Shown one piece after another: positions 29,748-37,860 of a DNA stretch of 40,134 nucleotides (its first letter is position 1; each line of letters begins with the position of its first letter). The position numbers were made by a program, and so were the translations under genes. Origin of the DNA: Candidatus Bipolaricaulota bacterium (GTDB lineage: Bacteria; Bipolaricaulota; Bipolaricaulia; RBG-16-55-9); assembly GCA_026982655.1 (NCBI GenBank), contig JALSGO010000153.1, forward strand, positions 1 through 40,134, given 5' to 3'. A model generated the notes under the pieces. That model was not told the origin of the DNA. It worked only from the letters and a program-made list of their open reading frames with translations, and did not search any database.

Positions 29748-30583
29748 GCCCTCCAACCCTCCAACGGCGGGTGCGGCTCCGCGTCGAGAAGCTCTCCGTC
29801 TCCTATGGGCAGGAGGAAACTTGGGCTCTAGACGACCTCTCCCTCGAGATCTACGAGCGGGAGTTTCTGGCCGTGGTGGGGCCGAACGGATCGGGGAAGA
29901 GCACCCTGCTGCGGGCGCTCTCGGGGGTGCTCCCCCCTCGGGCTCGGGCGGGAGGGGAAGGGAGAGGGAGAGGGGGCGCGATCTACCTCGACTTCCGCCG
30001 GTTGGAGGAACTCCCGCCCCGGGAGGTCGCGCGGGTGATCGCCGCCGTCGAGCAGGAGCCCCACGTCGGCTTCGACTTCGCGGTCCGCGAGGTGGTGGAG
30101 TGGGGAAGGCACCCCCACCGCGGGAGGCTCTCGCCCTGGACGGCGCACGACGAGGAAGCCGTCCGACGGGCCCTCTCGCTCTTCCGCCTCGAGGAGCTTG
30201 CGGAGCGCTCCATCACGGAGCTCTCCGGGGGCGAGCGGCGGAGGGTCTTTCTGGCGATGGCCCTGGCCCAAGAGCCCCAGATTTTGCTCTTGGATGAACC
30301 CACGGCCCACCTCGACCTGCGGTATCAACTCGAGATCCTAGAGCTCGTCCGGCGGCTGGTGAATGAAGAGGGCCTGACGGCGGTCGCGGCCTTGCACGAT
30401 CTCAACGCCGCGCTGCGCTACGCGGATCGGGTGGCCGTGCTCGCCCGCGGGCGGTTGGTCGCCTGCGGGCCGCCCCGCGAGGTCTTAACCCCCGAACTCG
30501 TGTGCCAAGTGTGGGGAGTGAAAGCGGAGGTCCTCGCGCACAACGGGTACACGTTCGTCCTTCCCGTCGTTTCTTCCCCTTGA
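29744..30583 (+). CDS. ABC importer ATP-binding protein (FecE/BtuD type)
   Basis: A 279-residue ATPase energising the importer. Walker A is GPNGSGKST (46-54), the signature is LSGGE (160-164), Walker B is ILLLDEP (180-186) and the switch His is in ALHDLNAAL. A Gly/Arg-rich insert (about 64-78) follows Walker A. The order regulator, binding protein, permease, ATPase is the complete importer set. Its start overlaps the permease stop, indicating coupled expression. Confidence 0.95.
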   Translation: MSPPTLQRRVRLRVEKLSVSYGQEETWALDDLSLEIYEREFLAVVGPNGSGKSTLLRALSGVLPPRARAGGEGRGRGGAIYLDFRRLEELPPREVARVIAAVEQEPHVGFDFAVREVVEWGRHPHRGRLSPWTAHDEEAVRRALSLFRLEELAERSITELSGGERRRVFLAMALAQEPQILLLDEPTAHLDLRYQLEILELVRRLVNEEGLTAVAALHDLNAALRYADRVAVLARGRLVACGPPREVLTPELVCQVWGVKAEVLAHNGYTFVLPVVSSP

Positions 30584-30615
30584 GGGAAGGGCGAAGAGGG
30601 CCCGCGCTCGCGGGG

Positions 30616-30645
30616 TTGCGAGGACGAGCCCCTCCGGATTACAGT
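30616..30645 (+). promoter_or_regulatory. Leaderless promoter of the PurS-PurL gene
   Basis: TTGCGA (30616-30621), an 18-bp spacer and TACAGT (30640-30645), followed by 8 nt and the ATG at 30654. No Shine-Dalgarno sequence fits between. Confidence 0.5.
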
Positions 30646-30653
30646 AGGGACGA

Positions 30654-33647
30654 ATGGCCCATCGAGTGGAAGTCGCCTTCCGACCCGAGTTCGCGGACGC
30701 CCCGGGGCGCTCCGTCTGTGAGCGCATCCGTTCGGGGCTGGGTCTGCCCGTCCGGAGCGTTCGCATCGTGGACGTCTACACCCTCGACGCCCCCCTCTCG
30801 GAGTCCGAGCTTCGACGGATCGCCGAGGAGCTGCTCCACGACCCCGTCGTGCAGCTCTACGCCGTGGATGAGCCTTTGGCCCAGGGGTTTCCGTGGGACT
30901 GGCTCATCGAAGTGGGCTTCAAGCCCGGCGTGACCGACACCGTGGGCGAGACGGCCCGCGCCGCGATTCGCGATCTCTTGGGGAAGGACGTTCCCACCTA
31001 CAGCTCCAAGCAGTACCTCTTGCAAGGTGCCCTCACAGAGCGTGATGCGCATCACATTGCCGTAGACCTCCTGGCCAACGAGCTGATCGAGCGCTTCTCG
31101 CTGTGCGAGCGCTCGCGGTGGGAACGGGAGGGCGGGCGGTTCCCCGTCGTCGTCCCCGCCGTGCGCTTGGAGCACGAGCCCACGGTTGGGTTTATCTCTC
31201 TAGACCGCCCCGACGAGGAGCTGGAGAAGCTGAGCCGCGAGCGCTTGCTCGCCTTGAGCGTCGAGGAGCTTCGGGCGATCCGGGAGCACCTCCGCGCGCG
31301 CCGGGAGGAACGGGAGGCCGTGGGGCTCCCTCCCCACCCGACGGACTGCGAGCTCGAAGCCTTAGCCCAGAACTGGAGCGAGCACTGCAAACATAAAATC
31401 TTTAGAGGGCTCATCGAATACCACGATGAAGATGCAGGAACTGTGGAGACGATCGACAGCGTCTTTAAAACGTACATTCAGGGAGCCACCGAGGAGATTC
31501 GACGGAGGAGCCCCTACTGGCGCGAAGCGCTCGTGAGCGTCTTCGTGGACAACGCCGGGGTCGTCAAGCTCGACGATGAATACAACGTCGCGTTCAAGGT
31601 GGAGACGCACAACTCCCCCTCGGCGCTCGACCCCTACGGGGGGGCGCTCACGGGGATCGTGGGCGTAAACCGCGACGCGCTGGGCGTGGGCCGCGGGGCC
31701 CGGCTGCTCTTCAACACCGACGTCTTCTGCTTCGCGCCGCCGGACTACGCTAAACCCCTGCCCAAGGGCTTAAAGCACCCCCGCCGAGTGCTGGAGGGCG
31801 TGGTGCGCGGGGTCGAGCACGGCGGCAACAAGTCGGGGGTCCCCACCGTAAACGGCACGATCCGCTTCGACGAGCGGTACTTGGGGAAGCCGTTGGTCTA
31901 TTGCGGCACCGGGGGGATCCTGCCCGCCCGCTTAGACTCTGAGCCCACACACGAAAAGCGGGTGGAGCCGGGGGACGCGATCGTGATGGTCGGGGGCCGG
32001 ATCGGGGCCGACGGCATCCACGGCGCGACCTTCTCCTCGGAGGCCCTGACGGAGGAGAGCCCCACCTCCGCGGTCCAGATCGGGAACCCCTTCGTCCAGA
32101 AGGTGATGGCCGACATGCTGATGGAAGCGCGCGACTCGGGGCTCTACCGGGCGATCCACGACAACGGGGCCGGAGGGCTGGCCGTAAGCGTAGCCGAGCT
32201 GGCCGAACTCGGCGGCGTGGGCGCGGAGCTCCACCTCGACCGGGCGCCCTTGAAGTACCCGGGGCTCGACCCCTGGCAGATCCTGGTGAGCGAGTCCCAG
32301 GAGCGGATGACGCTCGCCGTCCCGCCCGAAAAGCTCCCCGAGTTTCTGGAGCTGGCCGAGAAGCGCGAGGTCGAAGCGACCGTGCTGGGACGCTTTACGG
32401 CCACGGGCAGGTTTCACGTGCTCTACGAGGGGAAGACCGTGGCCTATCTGGACGTCGGGTTTTTGGTGGACGGCGCGCCGAGGAAGCGCCTTCGGGCCGT
32501 CTGGCGCAGGCCCCGCCATCGGGAGCCCGACTTCCCCGAGCCCCCGAACTTGGGCGAAGCCCTCCACGAGCTGCTCGGGCGGCTCAACGTCTGCAGCAAG
32601 GAAGCCGTTGTGAGACAGTACGATCACGAGGTGCAGGCGGCCACGGTCATAAAGCCCCTGGTGGGGCGAGAGGACGACGGCCCGAGCGACGCCTCCGTCT
32701 TGTGGCCCCTGGAGCTGCAGCGCAAGGGCTCCCGAAAGGGAATTGTCATTTCGAACGGGATCAACCCCAACTACGGGGACCTTGACCCCTACTGGATGGC
32801 CGCCCTGGCCCTCGACGAAGCCGTACGAAACGCCGTGGCCGTGGGGGCGAACCCCGAGAAGATCGCCCTATTAGACAACTTCTGCTGGTCAAGCTCCGAC
32901 GAGCCCGAGCGGCTGGGCCAGCTTGTCCGGGCCTGTAAAGCTTTGTACGAGCACGCCGTCGCGTTCGGGACGCCGTTCATCTCGGGGAAAGACAGCATGT
33001 ACAACGACTTCGTGGGCGAACTCGACGGCCAAACGGTCAAGATCTCCGTTCCCCCGACGATCCTCATCTCCGCGCTGGGGATCATCGAGGACATCGAGAA
33101 GGCCGTCACGATGGACCTCAAGGAGCCCGGCAACCTGCTCTACGTGCTGGGCGAGACGCGCGAGGAGCTGGGCGGCTCGGAGTACTTCGCGATGCGGGGC
33201 TTCGTCGGCACCCGAGTCCCTCGGGTGGACGCCCGCGCCGCAAGGGAACGCTACCGCCGGCTGCACCGAGCGGTCCAAGAGGGGCTGGTGCGCTCGTGCC
33301 ACGATTGCTCCGAGGGCGGGCTGGGGGTGGCGCTGGCGGAGATGGCCTTCGCCGGAGGGCTCGGCCTCCGGGTCGACCTCCGGAAGGTGCCGGGGGCCTC
33401 TTCGTTCGAGCGCGACGATCTCCTGCTCTTTTCGGAAAGTCCCTCGCGGCTTCTGGTGGAGGTGCGCCCCGAGGACCGAGGGCGCTTCGAGGCGCTCTTT
33501 GCCGGGACGAGCTATGCCTGCGTGGGGCAGGTAGGGGAAGATCCCCTGCTGGCGATCTGCGGCTTAGACGGTTGGGAACGGGTTCACGAACCCCTCTTGA
33601 AACTGAAGAATAGCTGGCAGAACCCTCTGTCTTCCGACGTCTCCTAA
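30654..33647 (+). CDS. purL: Phosphoribosylformylglycinamidine synthase, PurS-PurS-PurL fusion
   Basis: A 997-residue protein for the fourth step of purine synthesis. Residues about 3-75 and 84-160 are two PurS-like domains (VEVAFRPEFADAPGRS and IEVGFKPGVTDTVGE; the second ends LLANELIERF). The PurL core follows with NWSEHCKHK (242-248), KVETHNSPSALDPYGGA, then GFVGTRVPRVD and SEGGLGVALAEMAFAGGLG. There is no glutaminase (PurQ) domain, so ammonia must come from a separate PurQ. It is thus between the three-protein PurLQS type and the single large PurL. The gene is monocistronic here, with hairpin-bearing convergent space after it. Confidence 0.93.
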   Translation: MAHRVEVAFRPEFADAPGRSVCERIRSGLGLPVRSVRIVDVYTLDAPLSESELRRIAEELLHDPVVQLYAVDEPLAQGFPWDWLIEVGFKPGVTDTVGETARAAIRDLLGKDVPTYSSKQYLLQGALTERDAHHIAVDLLANELIERFSLCERSRWEREGGRFPVVVPAVRLEHEPTVGFISLDRPDEELEKLSRERLLALSVEELRAIREHLRARREEREAVGLPPHPTDCELEALAQNWSEHCKHKIFRGLIEYHDEDAGTVETIDSVFKTYIQGATEEIRRRSPYWREALVSVFVDNAGVVKLDDEYNVAFKVETHNSPSALDPYGGALTGIVGVNRDALGVGRGARLLFNTDVFCFAPPDYAKPLPKGLKHPRRVLEGVVRGVEHGGNKSGVPTVNGTIRFDERYLGKPLVYCGTGGILPARLDSEPTHEKRVEPGDAIVMVGGRIGADGIHGATFSSEALTEESPTSAVQIGNPFVQKVMADMLMEARDSGLYRAIHDNGAGGLAVSVAELAELGGVGAELHLDRAPLKYPGLDPWQILVSESQERMTLAVPPEKLPEFLELAEKREVEATVLGRFTATGRFHVLYEGKTVAYLDVGFLVDGAPRKRLRAVWRRPRHREPDFPEPPNLGEALHELLGRLNVCSKEAVVRQYDHEVQAATVIKPLVGREDDGPSDASVLWPLELQRKGSRKGIVISNGINPNYGDLDPYWMAALALDEAVRNAVAVGANPEKIALLDNFCWSSSDEPERLGQLVRACKALYEHAVAFGTPFISGKDSMYNDFVGELDGQTVKISVPPTILISALGIIEDIEKAVTMDLKEPGNLLYVLGETREELGGSEYFAMRGFVGTRVPRVDARAARERYRRLHRAVQEGLVRSCHDCSEGGLGVALAEMAFAGGLGLRVDLRKVPGASSFERDDLLLFSESPSRLLVEVRPEDRGRFEALFAGTSYACVGQVGEDPLLAICGLDGWERVHEPLLKLKNSWQNPLSSDVS

Positions 33648-33690
33648 AGTCGATAGGGTCTGAGATTGGAAGTAAGCATCCGGCCCGCCC

Positions 33691-33719
33691 CTCCCTCCCC
33701 CGCAGGCCGGGGGAGGGAG
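33691..33719. repeat. Perfect 12-bp inverted repeat between convergent genes
   Basis: CTCCCTCCCCCG (33691-33702), a 5-nt loop and CGGGGGAGGGAG (33708-33719). A further CCCC/GGGG pairs outside after a two-base bulge. It lies between the 3' ends of purL and copZ, so it may terminate both, but there is no T-run. C/G-rich palindromes of this kind are common dispersed repeats. Confidence 0.7.
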
Positions 33720-33737
33720 AGGGGCAGAGCCGCGATC

Positions 33738-33956
33738 CTAGGAGAGGACTTGGGCTTGATATCCGGCTTGTTCCACGGCCTGGAGGAGTTGAGGAGTGAC
33801 CTCTCCAGCGTCGGAGCTCAGCTCCACTTCGGCGGTGTTGTCCCGCAGGGACACGGTTACCTTGGTGACGCCGGAGACCTTCTCCAGCGCCTCCGTCACG
33901 TGCTTCGCGCAGTTCTCGCAGCTCATGCCTTGGACGCTCAGCTTGACCTGAGGCAT
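33738..33956 (-). CDS. copZ: CopZ-like heavy-metal-binding chaperone
   Basis: A 72-residue single HMA domain with the metal-binding GMSCENC (Cys13, Cys16). The ferredoxin-like fold pattern V-K-L-S-V-x-G-M to A-G-Y is complete. Such proteins carry Cu(I) to P-type ATPases or repressors. No CopA, CsoR or CueR gene is nearby. A strong AAGGAGGGA ribosome binding site precedes the ATG. A TTGACA promoter overlapping the upstream Nudix stop codon drives it independently. Confidence 0.93.
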   Translation of the reverse strand: MPQVKLSVQGMSCENCAKHVTEALEKVSGVTKVTVSLRDNTAEVELSSDAGEVTPQLLQAVEQAGYQAQVLS

Positions 33957-34024
33957 GGCATTCCCTCCTTTTTATGCGGGATTTCGCCCCGACTTGGATA
34001 GGGATGTATAGCGGGCGACGCCCC

Positions 34025-34053
34025 AGGGTAACGAGGAGGAGGGCCCCTGTCAA
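34025..34053 (-). promoter_or_regulatory. Promoter of copZ
   Basis: On the minus strand a perfect TTGACA (34048-34053), a 17-bp spacer and TACCCT (34025-34030). The leader is about 60 nt. The -35 overlaps the stop codon of the Nudix gene. Confidence 0.6.
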
Positions 34054-34565
34054 GCGGATTGGGATCCTTGCTCATCGGCATACAGCACGTCGGGGATGCG
34101 CAGCAGGGGTGGGACCCCTTTCCCCTGGGCCAAGGGACGGGCGATGGTCTCGTGAAGAACGCGGAGGGCCTCGCGTTGGGAGCGCCACACCAGCTCCTCC
34201 AAGGCTTCGTCCAGGGACGTCCAACGGAAGTTGTCATGCTCCGGTCCCAGGGTGATCGCGCTCCCGTCGGGGAGGCGGGCGGCGAAGCAGGGCACGAGTC
34301 GTATTGCATCCTGGGAGGGGCTGTAGTGCGCTTCCACGTAGTCCAGCTCCCAGAAGCCCGCGGGCACCGCACCCGTCTCCTCCCGGACCTCGCGCCAGGC
34401 GGCTTGGACCGCGGTCTCCCCCGGCTCGATGCCCCCGTGGACGACCTGCCACGTCCCCCCCAAGCGGTCTAGGCCCTCCCGGCGGCGGAGGAGCAGATAC
34501 TCCGGCCCCTGCGCCGCCAGGCGAAAACAATATACGCTCACGAGCGGCGAGAGGATCTTGGGCAT
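34050..34565 (-). CDS. Nudix hydrolase
   Basis: A 171-residue Nudix hydrolase with an intact box: G44, E50, then R58-E59 and E62-E63 in REVREETG. Nudix enzymes cleave nucleoside diphosphates linked to another group. The early segment SVYCFRLAAQGPEYLLLRR and the later WTSLDEALEELVW resemble NudB-like (dihydroneopterin triphosphate) or general housecleaning members, but the substrate cannot be set. It starts 8 nt after fabI and is probably cotranscribed. The last ~20 residues are unlike the family. Confidence 0.88.
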   Translation of the reverse strand: MPKILSPLVSVYCFRLAAQGPEYLLLRRREGLDRLGGTWQVVHGGIEPGETAVQAAWREVREETGAVPAGFWELDYVEAHYSPSQDAIRLVPCFAARLPDGSAITLGPEHDNFRWTSLDEALEELVWRSQREALRVLHETIARPLAQGKGVPPLLRIPDVLYADEQGSQSA

Positions 34566-34573
34566 CTTAGAAG

Positions 34574-35362
34574 TTAGAAGGCCGTGATGTGGAACCCCCC
34601 GTCGACGTAGAGCACCTCGCCCGTGATGCCGCTGGCCAGATCGCTCAGCAAGAACAGAGACGCTTTGGCGACCTCCTCGTGGGTGACGTTGCGCCGCAGC
34701 GGGGCGCGCTTCTCGTAGACGTCTAAAATGTGCGTAAACCCGGGGACGCCGCGCGCGGCCAGCGTGGGCACCGGCCCCGCCGAGACGGCGTTCACCCGGA
34801 TGTTCCTGCCGCCCAGCTCCAGCGCCAGCTGCCGCACGATCTGCTCTAGGGCGGCCTTGGCTGTCCCCATCACGTTGTAGGTGAGCACGGCCCGCTCCGC
34901 GGCCAGGTAGCTCATGGCGATCACGCTCCCCCCGCCTGCCCTCTCCATCAGGGGAAGCGCTCCCCGGGTGAGCGCGATCAGCGAGTAGGCGCTCACCTCC
35001 AGGGCCTTCTGAAAGTCTCCCTTGGAGGTGTCTACGAAACGACCCTGCAGCGCTTCCAGGGGCGCAAAGGCGATGCTGTGGACCAACATGTCCAACTGCT
35101 CAAACTCCTGCTCCAGGGTCTGGAACACCTGGGCAATTTGTCCTTCGTCGCGCACATCACAAGGCAGCAGGAGCCCGTCCACCTCGGAGACGAGCGCCTC
35201 CAGCTTCGTCTTCGCCCGCTCGTCCTCCGTGATGCGCCGGGAGGTGAACGCCAAACGGGCTCCCGCCTGATGGAGCAGTCGGGCGACGGCCCAAGCGAGG
35301 CTCCGCTTGTTGGCCACCCCCGCAACGAGCGCGGTTTTGCCGGAGAGGTCGATAGCATACAT
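34574..35362 (-). CDS. fabI: Enoyl-ACP reductase FabI
   Basis: A 262-residue NADH-dependent enoyl-ACP reductase, the last step of each fatty acid elongation cycle. It has the FabI form of the cofactor motif (GVANKRSLAWAVA) and the diagnostic active site, Tyr152, Tyr162 and Lys169 in SYLAAERA and TYNVMGTAK. The C-terminus ITGEVLYVDGGFH is typical. A GGAGG lies 13 nt before the ATG, slightly far. With FabI present the triclosan-resistant FabK/FabV types are not needed. It complements fabD-fabG-acpP 28 kb away. Confidence 0.96.
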   Translation of the reverse strand: MYAIDLSGKTALVAGVANKRSLAWAVARLLHQAGARLAFTSRRITEDERAKTKLEALVSEVDGLLLPCDVRDEGQIAQVFQTLEQEFEQLDMLVHSIAFAPLEALQGRFVDTSKGDFQKALEVSAYSLIALTRGALPLMERAGGGSVIAMSYLAAERAVLTYNVMGTAKAALEQIVRQLALELGGRNIRVNAVSAGPVPTLAARGVPGFTHILDVYEKRAPLRRNVTHEEVAKASLFLLSDLASGITGEVLYVDGGFHITAF

Positions 35363-35409
35363 CGCGGTTTCGATGCCTCCTTCCCTACCTAACGGGCCGA
35401 AGTCCCTCT

Positions 35410-35439
35410 ACTCTACCCCCTGCGCAGGCCGGAGCGCAA
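35410..35439 (-). promoter_or_regulatory. Promoter of fabI-nudix
   Basis: On the minus strand TTGCGC (35434-35439), an 18-bp spacer and TAGAGT (35410-35415). It is divergent from the aspS promoter 13 bp away. Confidence 0.5.
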
Positions 35440-35451
35440 CCGTCTCGGGAC

Positions 35452-35480
35452 TTGTGGGAGTGGGGACGTCGCGCTATCCT
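35452..35480 (+). promoter_or_regulatory. Promoter of aspS
   Basis: TTGTGG (35452-35457), a 17-bp spacer and TATCCT (35475-35480), 18 nt before the ATG at 35499. The leader would be only about 12 nt, without a Shine-Dalgarno sequence. Confidence 0.45.
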
Positions 35481-35498
35481 GAGGGCCGTGATCGAACC

Positions 35499-36812
35499 AT
35501 GAGTCGGAGGACGCAACCACGCATCTGGGCAGAAGAGGTCAAGGCACACGTGGGCAGCGGGGTCCGCCTCAAGGGCTGGGTCCACACCGTGCGCGAGCTG
35601 GGCAAACTCGTCTTCGTGGTGCTGCGCGACCGCACGGGAACGGTCCAGTGCAAGATCCGAGGGCAAAAGGAGATCGCCAAGCAGCTCGAGGAGGAGGCCG
35701 CCATCGAGCTCGTGGGCACCGTCGTCGAGGATCCCCGAGCCCCCGAGGGCGTCGAAGTCGACGTCGAGGAGCTCGCCCTCTTGGCCAAGCCCGTCGAGCC
35801 GCCGCCCATCCAGATCAACCGCCCCTTGGACCTCATCGGGATGCGCTTGGAGACGATCCTCAACCACCGGGCCTTGAGCCTGCGCCACCCCGAGATCGGC
35901 TCCGCGCTCAAGGTCCGGGCCGAGTTCATCTGGGCCTTCCGCGAGTACTTGAGGAGCCAAGGCTTCCTCGAGGTCCAGACCCCCAAGATCGTTGCCGCCG
36001 GGACCGAGGGCGGCACCGCCCTCTTCGCGGTGCAGTACTTCGAGCGGACGGCGTACCTAGCCCAGAGCCCCCAGTTCTACAAGCAGATGCTCGTCGGGGC
36101 CGGGTACGAGCGGGTCTGCGAGGTCGGACCCGTCTACCGCGCCGAGGAGCACAACACCACCCGCCACCTCAACGAGTACATCAGCCTGGACTACGAGATG
36201 GGCTTCATCGACGACTTCCGCGAGATCACCCGGCTGGAGACGGAGCTCCTCCGCTTCATGTTCGAGCACGTGGAGCGCGCGTGCCCTCGCGAGCTTGAGA
36301 TCTACGGGGCAGAGCTCCCCAAGGTCCCTTCGGAGATCCCGCACGTGCGCCTCGACGAGGCCCTCTCCATCTTGGAGACGAACTATCAGAAGCGCTGCGA
36401 GGGGGACCTCGACCCCGAGGGCGAGAAGCTCCTGTGCGAGTACGCCCAGGAGCGCTGGGGGACGGAGTTCGTGTTCGTCACGCACTACCCGCGGGAGCAC
36501 CGCCCCATGTACGCGATGCCCTCCGAGGAGGACCCCTCGCTCACCAACAGCTTCGACCTCCTGTACAAGGGCTTGGAGATCACCACGGGGGGCCAGCGCA
36601 TCCACGACTACCACATGCTGGTGGAGAGCATCCGCTCCCGGGGGCTCGACCCGGAGGACTTCGCGTTCTACCTGGAGATCTTCAAGTACGGGATGCCGCC
36701 GCACGGGGGGCTGGCGATCGGGGCCGAGCGCCTCACCGCCCAACTCTTGAACCTGCCCAACGTCCGCCAGGCGAGCTTCTTCCCCCGCGACCGCACCCGG
36801 CTGGTCCCCTAG
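35499..36812 (+). CDS. aspS: Aspartyl-tRNA synthetase, archaeal type (probably nondiscriminating)
   Basis: A 437-residue class IIb synthetase of the short archaeal/eukaryotic AspRS type, without the GAD insertion of standard bacterial AspRS. An N-terminal OB fold binds the anticodon. The catalytic domain has GTEGGTALF, YLAQSPQFYKQM, motif 2 VYRAEEHNTTRHLNEY and motif 3 GLAIGAERL. In the anticodon-binding region GWVHTVRELG has His where discriminating archaeal enzymes have Trp, and an A-P-x-G segment follows, so it may charge both tRNA-Asp and tRNA-Asn. That would require GatCAB, which is not in the window. Start ATG 35499 matches the family N-terminus. Confidence 0.9.
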   Translation: MSRRTQPRIWAEEVKAHVGSGVRLKGWVHTVRELGKLVFVVLRDRTGTVQCKIRGQKEIAKQLEEEAAIELVGTVVEDPRAPEGVEVDVEELALLAKPVEPPPIQINRPLDLIGMRLETILNHRALSLRHPEIGSALKVRAEFIWAFREYLRSQGFLEVQTPKIVAAGTEGGTALFAVQYFERTAYLAQSPQFYKQMLVGAGYERVCEVGPVYRAEEHNTTRHLNEYISLDYEMGFIDDFREITRLETELLRFMFEHVERACPRELEIYGAELPKVPSEIPHVRLDEALSILETNYQKRCEGDLDPEGEKLLCEYAQERWGTEFVFVTHYPREHRPMYAMPSEEDPSLTNSFDLLYKGLEITTGGQRIHDYHMLVESIRSRGLDPEDFAFYLEIFKYGMPPHGGLAIGAERLTAQLLNLPNVRQASFFPRDRTRLVP

Positions 36813-36864
36813 ACCGGCCTGTACCCGTGTGACCTGACCGAGGCAAGTGTCCCGAGTTCGGCCG

Positions 36865-36870
36865 TAGGAT
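36865..36870 (+). promoter_or_regulatory. -10 hexamer 7 nt before the hydrolase start
   Basis: TAGGAT at 36865-36870 is followed by 7 nt and ATG 36878, the leaderless spacing. The matching -35 region (GGCAAG) is poor, so the call is weak. Confidence 0.35.
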
Positions 36871-36877
36871 AGAGAGC

Positions 36878-37750
36878 ATGATGTCGGTGCTGTGGGTTCC
36901 CCCTCCGGACGAGGGTGGGGGACCGAACCCGGACCTCTATCTCCTGCAAGCCGTGAACGAGGCGAGGCACGAGATCGTCATCCCCGCGGATCCCCCTCTG
37001 ACGCTCGTGGCCCTGGAGGCCGGTCCGGCGGATGCCCCCCGGACGATCGTCTTCGTCCACGGCTTCGGCGGCTGGAAGGAGCAGTGGCTCCCCCAGATGC
37101 GCTGCCTCTCGGAAGAGGCGCGGGTCCTCGCGCTGGATCTGCGGGGCCACGGCGAATCGTCGAAGCCGCGCTCCGAGTATAGCGTCTCGGAGCTCCTCCG
37201 CGATCTCGAGGCGGCCGTGGAGGCCCTCCGCGTGAGGAAGCCCTTTGTGTTGGTGGGCCACTCCTTCGGGGCGGCCCTGGTGGCCTCGTACGCCGCCGCG
37301 CATCCCGATGAGGTCGAGAAGCTCGTGCTGATCAGCCCCTCGAGCGATTACACCCTGAGCTGGATCTACCGCTGGGGGTTCTACGTGCCGGACGTCCTCT
37401 TCGACGCCGTGATGGGGATCGTCAACCGGATCCGGCCCACGTTCTTGGCCCCGGCGTACGTGCTCAAGGCCCTGTACTTCCACGGCCTCCGCGTCTGGGA
37501 CGCGGAGGCCGTGCTGCCCCGGGTCCAAGCGCCGACGCTGGTGATCCGTCCCCGCTGGGATCCTCTCTTTGCCCCCTCGATCGTGCAGCGGGTGACCGAG
37601 CTCCTCCCGAATGCAGAGGAAGTCGTGGTCCCCAGCGTGATGCACTTCCTCATGAGCGCGCACGCCGAAGAGGTCAACGAGGCCTTAGCCGCCTTCCTCG
37701 GCCTGTCGTGTCGACTTCAGGAGAGGGGGCTTCCGGTGGATCGACCCTGA
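36878..37750 (+). CDS. Alpha/beta hydrolase
   Basis: A 290-residue alpha/beta-hydrolase-fold enzyme. The oxyanion-hole segment is FVHGFGG, the nucleophile elbow GHSFG holds the catalytic Ser, DLRGHGES follows strand 4, and VMHFLMSAH carries the probable catalytic His. A cap domain of Trp/Tyr-rich helices (about 165-215) lies between core strands. Esterase, lipase, haloperoxidase and C-C hydrolase activities cannot be distinguished. No signal peptide is present. A preceding Met (MM) makes the exact start ambiguous by one codon. Confidence 0.85.
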   Translation: MMSVLWVPPPDEGGGPNPDLYLLQAVNEARHEIVIPADPPLTLVALEAGPADAPRTIVFVHGFGGWKEQWLPQMRCLSEEARVLALDLRGHGESSKPRSEYSVSELLRDLEAAVEALRVRKPFVLVGHSFGAALVASYAAAHPDEVEKLVLISPSSDYTLSWIYRWGFYVPDVLFDAVMGIVNRIRPTFLAPAYVLKALYFHGLRVWDAEAVLPRVQAPTLVIRPRWDPLFAPSIVQRVTELLPNAEEVVVPSVMHFLMSAHAEEVNEALAAFLGLSCRLQERGLPVDRP

Positions 37751-37775
37751 GCCGACCGACCGGCGCTCCGAAGGC

Positions 37776-37783
37776 TATATTAT
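37776..37783 (+). promoter_or_regulatory. Possible -10 region of the chorismate mutase gene
   Basis: TATATTAT (37776-37783) is the most AT-rich point of the 110-bp gap and could be the -10 element, with transcription starting near 37790. No good -35 hexamer is seen. Confidence 0.35.
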
Positions 37784-37860
37784 GAGTTGAATCGGTCACG
37801 GATTCCTGTTCTGGGCGGTCTCTCGGACGGGACGGACGAGCGAGAAGGAGGGAGGACGGA

